A stretch of DNA of 6,820 nt, taken from NCBI GenBank assembly GCA_938023775.1, contig CALJDB010000204.1:1-6820 (forward strand), read 5' to 3'. Below, one piece after another: positions 5,291 to 6,820 of this stretch. The position numbers and the translations under genes were made by a program. The notes beneath the pieces are model-generated. The model had not been told where the DNA came from. It saw nothing but the letters and a program-made list of their open reading frames with translations, and made no database searches. Within the stretch, counting starts at the first letter, position 1. Each line of letters begins with the position of its first letter. The DNA is from an uncultured Clostridia bacterium (GTDB lineage: Bacteria > Bacillota > Clostridia > Oscillospirales > Oscillospiraceae).

Positions 5291-6646
5291 ATGAAAAAGA
5301 TCAACTTCCGCGCGCCGGGGACTTATGTTTCGCTGGCGGCGCTGCTGGCGCTTGCGGCGGGCTTCGGTCTCTGGCTGCGCGGCGCGCATTACGGGCTCTG
5401 GGGCTATGCCGCCGCGGGGCTGAGCGCGCTGGGCTTTGCCGCGCTGGGGCTGCGCTTCGTGCCGGAATGGATGCGCTTCTGGAGCCGGGAGGGAGAGGAC
5501 GGCCTCGCCGCCGCGCCCGTGCGGGACGCGAAGACCGCGGCGGGCGTTTTCGCCGCGCTGCTTATCTTTGACGCGCTCGTGCTGCTCAGCGTCTGGGCGC
5601 TGCGGGGGCTTCTGGGCTATTCCGCATCCTTTTCCGATATGCTGAGCTTCTGGGCGACCGGGCTGGACAGCCGCCACTATCTCGACATCGCGCGCGACTG
5701 GTATCTCAGCGAGGGCGACATGGACCGGCTCGTCCAGCTCGTGTTCCTGCCGGGCTATCCGCTCGCGATCCGGCTCGTGCATCTGCTGGTGCCGGACTGG
5801 ACGCTCGCCGCGCTCCTGACCAGCGCGCTCTGCTTTGCCGGGGGCGGCGCGGTGCTTTACCGGCTGCTGCGGCTCGATCTGCCGCGCGAAACGGCGCTGC
5901 GCGCGATTGCGCTGCTTTGCCTGATGCCGGGGGCGTTTTTCTTCGCCGCGCCGATGAGCGAGAGCCTGTTTTTCCTGCTCTGCGTGAGCTGCCTTTACCT
6001 CGCGCGGACACGGCGCTGGCTCGCCGGCTGCGTCTGCGGCGGTGCGGCGGCGTTCACGCGCTCGCTGGGGCTGACGCTGCTCGCCCCGCTCGTGCTGGAG
6101 CTCGTCGGCTCCGCCGTCCGCCGTCCGGACGGAAAGCGCGCCCTGCGCCGCGCCGCGGCGCTGCTGCTCATCCCCGCGGGCTTCGGCGCTTACTGTTGGG
6201 TCAATTACCGCGTCGCGGGCGATCCGTTTCAGTATATGATCTATCAGCGCGAGCACTGGAGTCAGAGCCTCGGCTGGTTTTTCAACACCGCCGCTTACCA
6301 GACGGAAAATCTCCTCCGCTGTGCAGGGACGGAAAGCGCCAATTTCTGGGGGCTCTGGCTGCCGAATCTGCTCGCCGGCTTCGCCTTCCTCGGCGTGTTC
6401 ACCGCCGCGGCAAAGCGCCTGCGCGCGAGTATTACCGCGTGGGCGATCGGCTACTTTTTCGTCGCCGTCGGCGTCACATGGCTGCTCAGCGCCCCGCGCT
6501 ACCTGCTGACCTTTTTCCCCTTCCCGACCGCTCTCGCCCTCCTGACGCAAAAGCGCCCCCGCGCCGCCGCGGCAGCTGCGGCAATATGCGTCGTGCTCGC
6601 GTTTTGCTATCTGCTGGCGTTTGTTATGCGCTGGCAGGTCTGGTGA
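5291..6646 (+). CDS. PIG-V-like GT-C mannosyltransferase homologue, polytopic membrane protein
   Basis: The 451-residue product is strongly hydrophobic, with about ten or more membrane helices (for example near 11-30, 36-56, 83-105, 171-193, 203-238, 243-270, 287-305, 357-374, 381-400 and 427-445). Before an outer loop it carries FWATGLDSRHYLDIARDWY (120-138), matching the WD-S-x-HY-type acidic motif of the PIG-V (GPI mannosyltransferase 2-like, GT-C) family. Asp126 is the likely catalytic acid. FLPGYPLAIRL (152-162) and AFTRSLGLTLL (254-264) match other family blocks. Known relatives move mannose from a lipid-linked donor to an acceptor outside the membrane; the bacterial acceptor here is unknown. 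The ATG is set by TGAGG (5279-5283) seven bases upstream and a Lys-rich N-terminus. It lies on the same strand as the lectin receptor, but 259 structured bases separate them, so co-transcription is uncertain. No convincing promoter is seen. Confidence 0.82.
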   Translation: MKKINFRAPGTYVSLAALLALAAGFGLWLRGAHYGLWGYAAAGLSALGFAALGLRFVPEWMRFWSREGEDGLAAAPVRDAKTAAGVFAALLIFDALVLLSVWALRGLLGYSASFSDMLSFWATGLDSRHYLDIARDWYLSEGDMDRLVQLVFLPGYPLAIRLVHLLVPDWTLAALLTSALCFAGGGAVLYRLLRLDLPRETALRAIALLCLMPGAFFFAAPMSESLFFLLCVSCLYLARTRRWLAGCVCGGAAAFTRSLGLTLLAPLVLELVGSAVRRPDGKRALRRAAALLLIPAGFGAYCWVNYRVAGDPFQYMIYQREHWSQSLGWFFNTAAYQTENLLRCAGTESANFWGLWLPNLLAGFAFLGVFTAAAKRLRASITAWAIGYFFVAVGVTWLLSAPRYLLTFFPFPTALALLTQKRPRAAAAAAAICVVLAFCYLLAFVMRWQVW

Positions 6647-6683
6647 GGGGGGAAACTGCAAATGCGCGGAAAGCGCACCCTTT

Positions 6684-6820
6684 AAAGGCCTCCCTGTGCA
6701 AGGGAGGCAGTCAGCGCGCAGCGCTGACTGGAGGGTTGTAAGCTTTCTTGATAGCCATGCTTGGCGTTTTCGGAAGCTTGGTAACAACCCCTCAGGCGCT
6801 CCGCGCCAGCTCCCCTTGCA
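6684..6820. repeat. Palindromic intergenic repeat: two related halves facing each other, cut by the window end
   Basis: The left half holds a hairpin GCCTCCCT/AGGGAGGC (6688-6695 with 6701-6708), then CAGTCAGCGC/GCGCTGACTG (6708-6717 with 6721-6730), then GAGGGTTGTAA (6731-6741). The right half, read on the - strand, has the same order: TGCAAGGGGAG (6820-6810), a hairpin GGCGC/GCGCC (6807-6803 with 6799-6795), then GAGGGGTTGTTA (6793-6782). AAGCTT copies (6740-6745, 6774-6779) and a small stem GCCA/TGGC (6754-6757, 6762-6765) lie between them. The whole can fold as a branched hairpin. No transposase is visible. Short palindromic repeats of this flavour are common between genes in gut Clostridia (recalled, not searched), so a non-autonomous, MITE-like element is the likely class. 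The right half should continue beyond the window with a partner for CTCCCCTTGCA. Confidence 0.65.

Noticed and set aside
5285..6787. A 500-codon - strand open frame opposite the PIG-V-like gene
   Set aside because: The product is rich in Arg, Glu, Gln and Ala with no fold marks, and it runs into the palindromic repeat. The + strand frame has membrane helices and family motifs.

Overview
The window is GC-rich, densely coded DNA. Its gene families and small-gene style suggest a Gram-positive, low-oxygen bacterium of the class Clostridia, probably a gut Oscillospirales/Christensenellales-type lineage. The hints are a FeoB-associated Cys-rich peptide, a paired BaiN/HI0933-type and COG2509-type flavoprotein operon, a one-pass membrane receptor with a kinase-like cytoplasmic part, and a palindromic intergenic repeat of a style common in such genomes. 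The taxonomic call is inference; there is no rRNA or marker gene here.

Layout. (1) 2-169, + strand: the 3' end of a FeoB-associated Cys-rich membrane peptide gene, so an iron(II) uptake (feo) locus lies just outside the window; a strong hairpin follows (191-234). (2) 253-624, +: a small DtxR/MntR-like winged-helix regulator that seems to lack the metal-binding residues of its family. (3) 624-680: a bidirectional terminator between convergent genes. (4) 673-3473, - strand: a two-gene, translationally coupled operon of two different FAD oxidoreductases, read from a promoter near 3560-3588. (5) 3474-3663: a divergent control region with one good promoter per strand. (6) 3664-5031, +: a receptor-like protein made of a truncated pseudokinase, one membrane helix, a Pro/Glu/Thr linker and an extracellular C-type lectin-like domain. 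(7) 5032-5290: a 259-base non-coding stretch packed with hairpins and T-runs. (8) 5291-6646, +: a polytopic PIG-V-like GT-C mannosyltransferase homologue. (9) 6647-6820: a palindromic repeat made of two related halves facing each other, cut by the window end.

How the parts relate. The left end belongs to iron uptake, with a putative regulator downstream. The flavoprotein pair is a separate transcription unit of unknown substrate. The right half encodes surface functions: a lectin receptor whose inner part looks like a catalytically dead kinase, and a membrane glycosyltransferase. A shared glycan is only a guess from adjacency. The pseudokinase-TM-lectin protein is the most unusual item. Long open frames opposite the real genes are GC-composition shadows and are not annotated.
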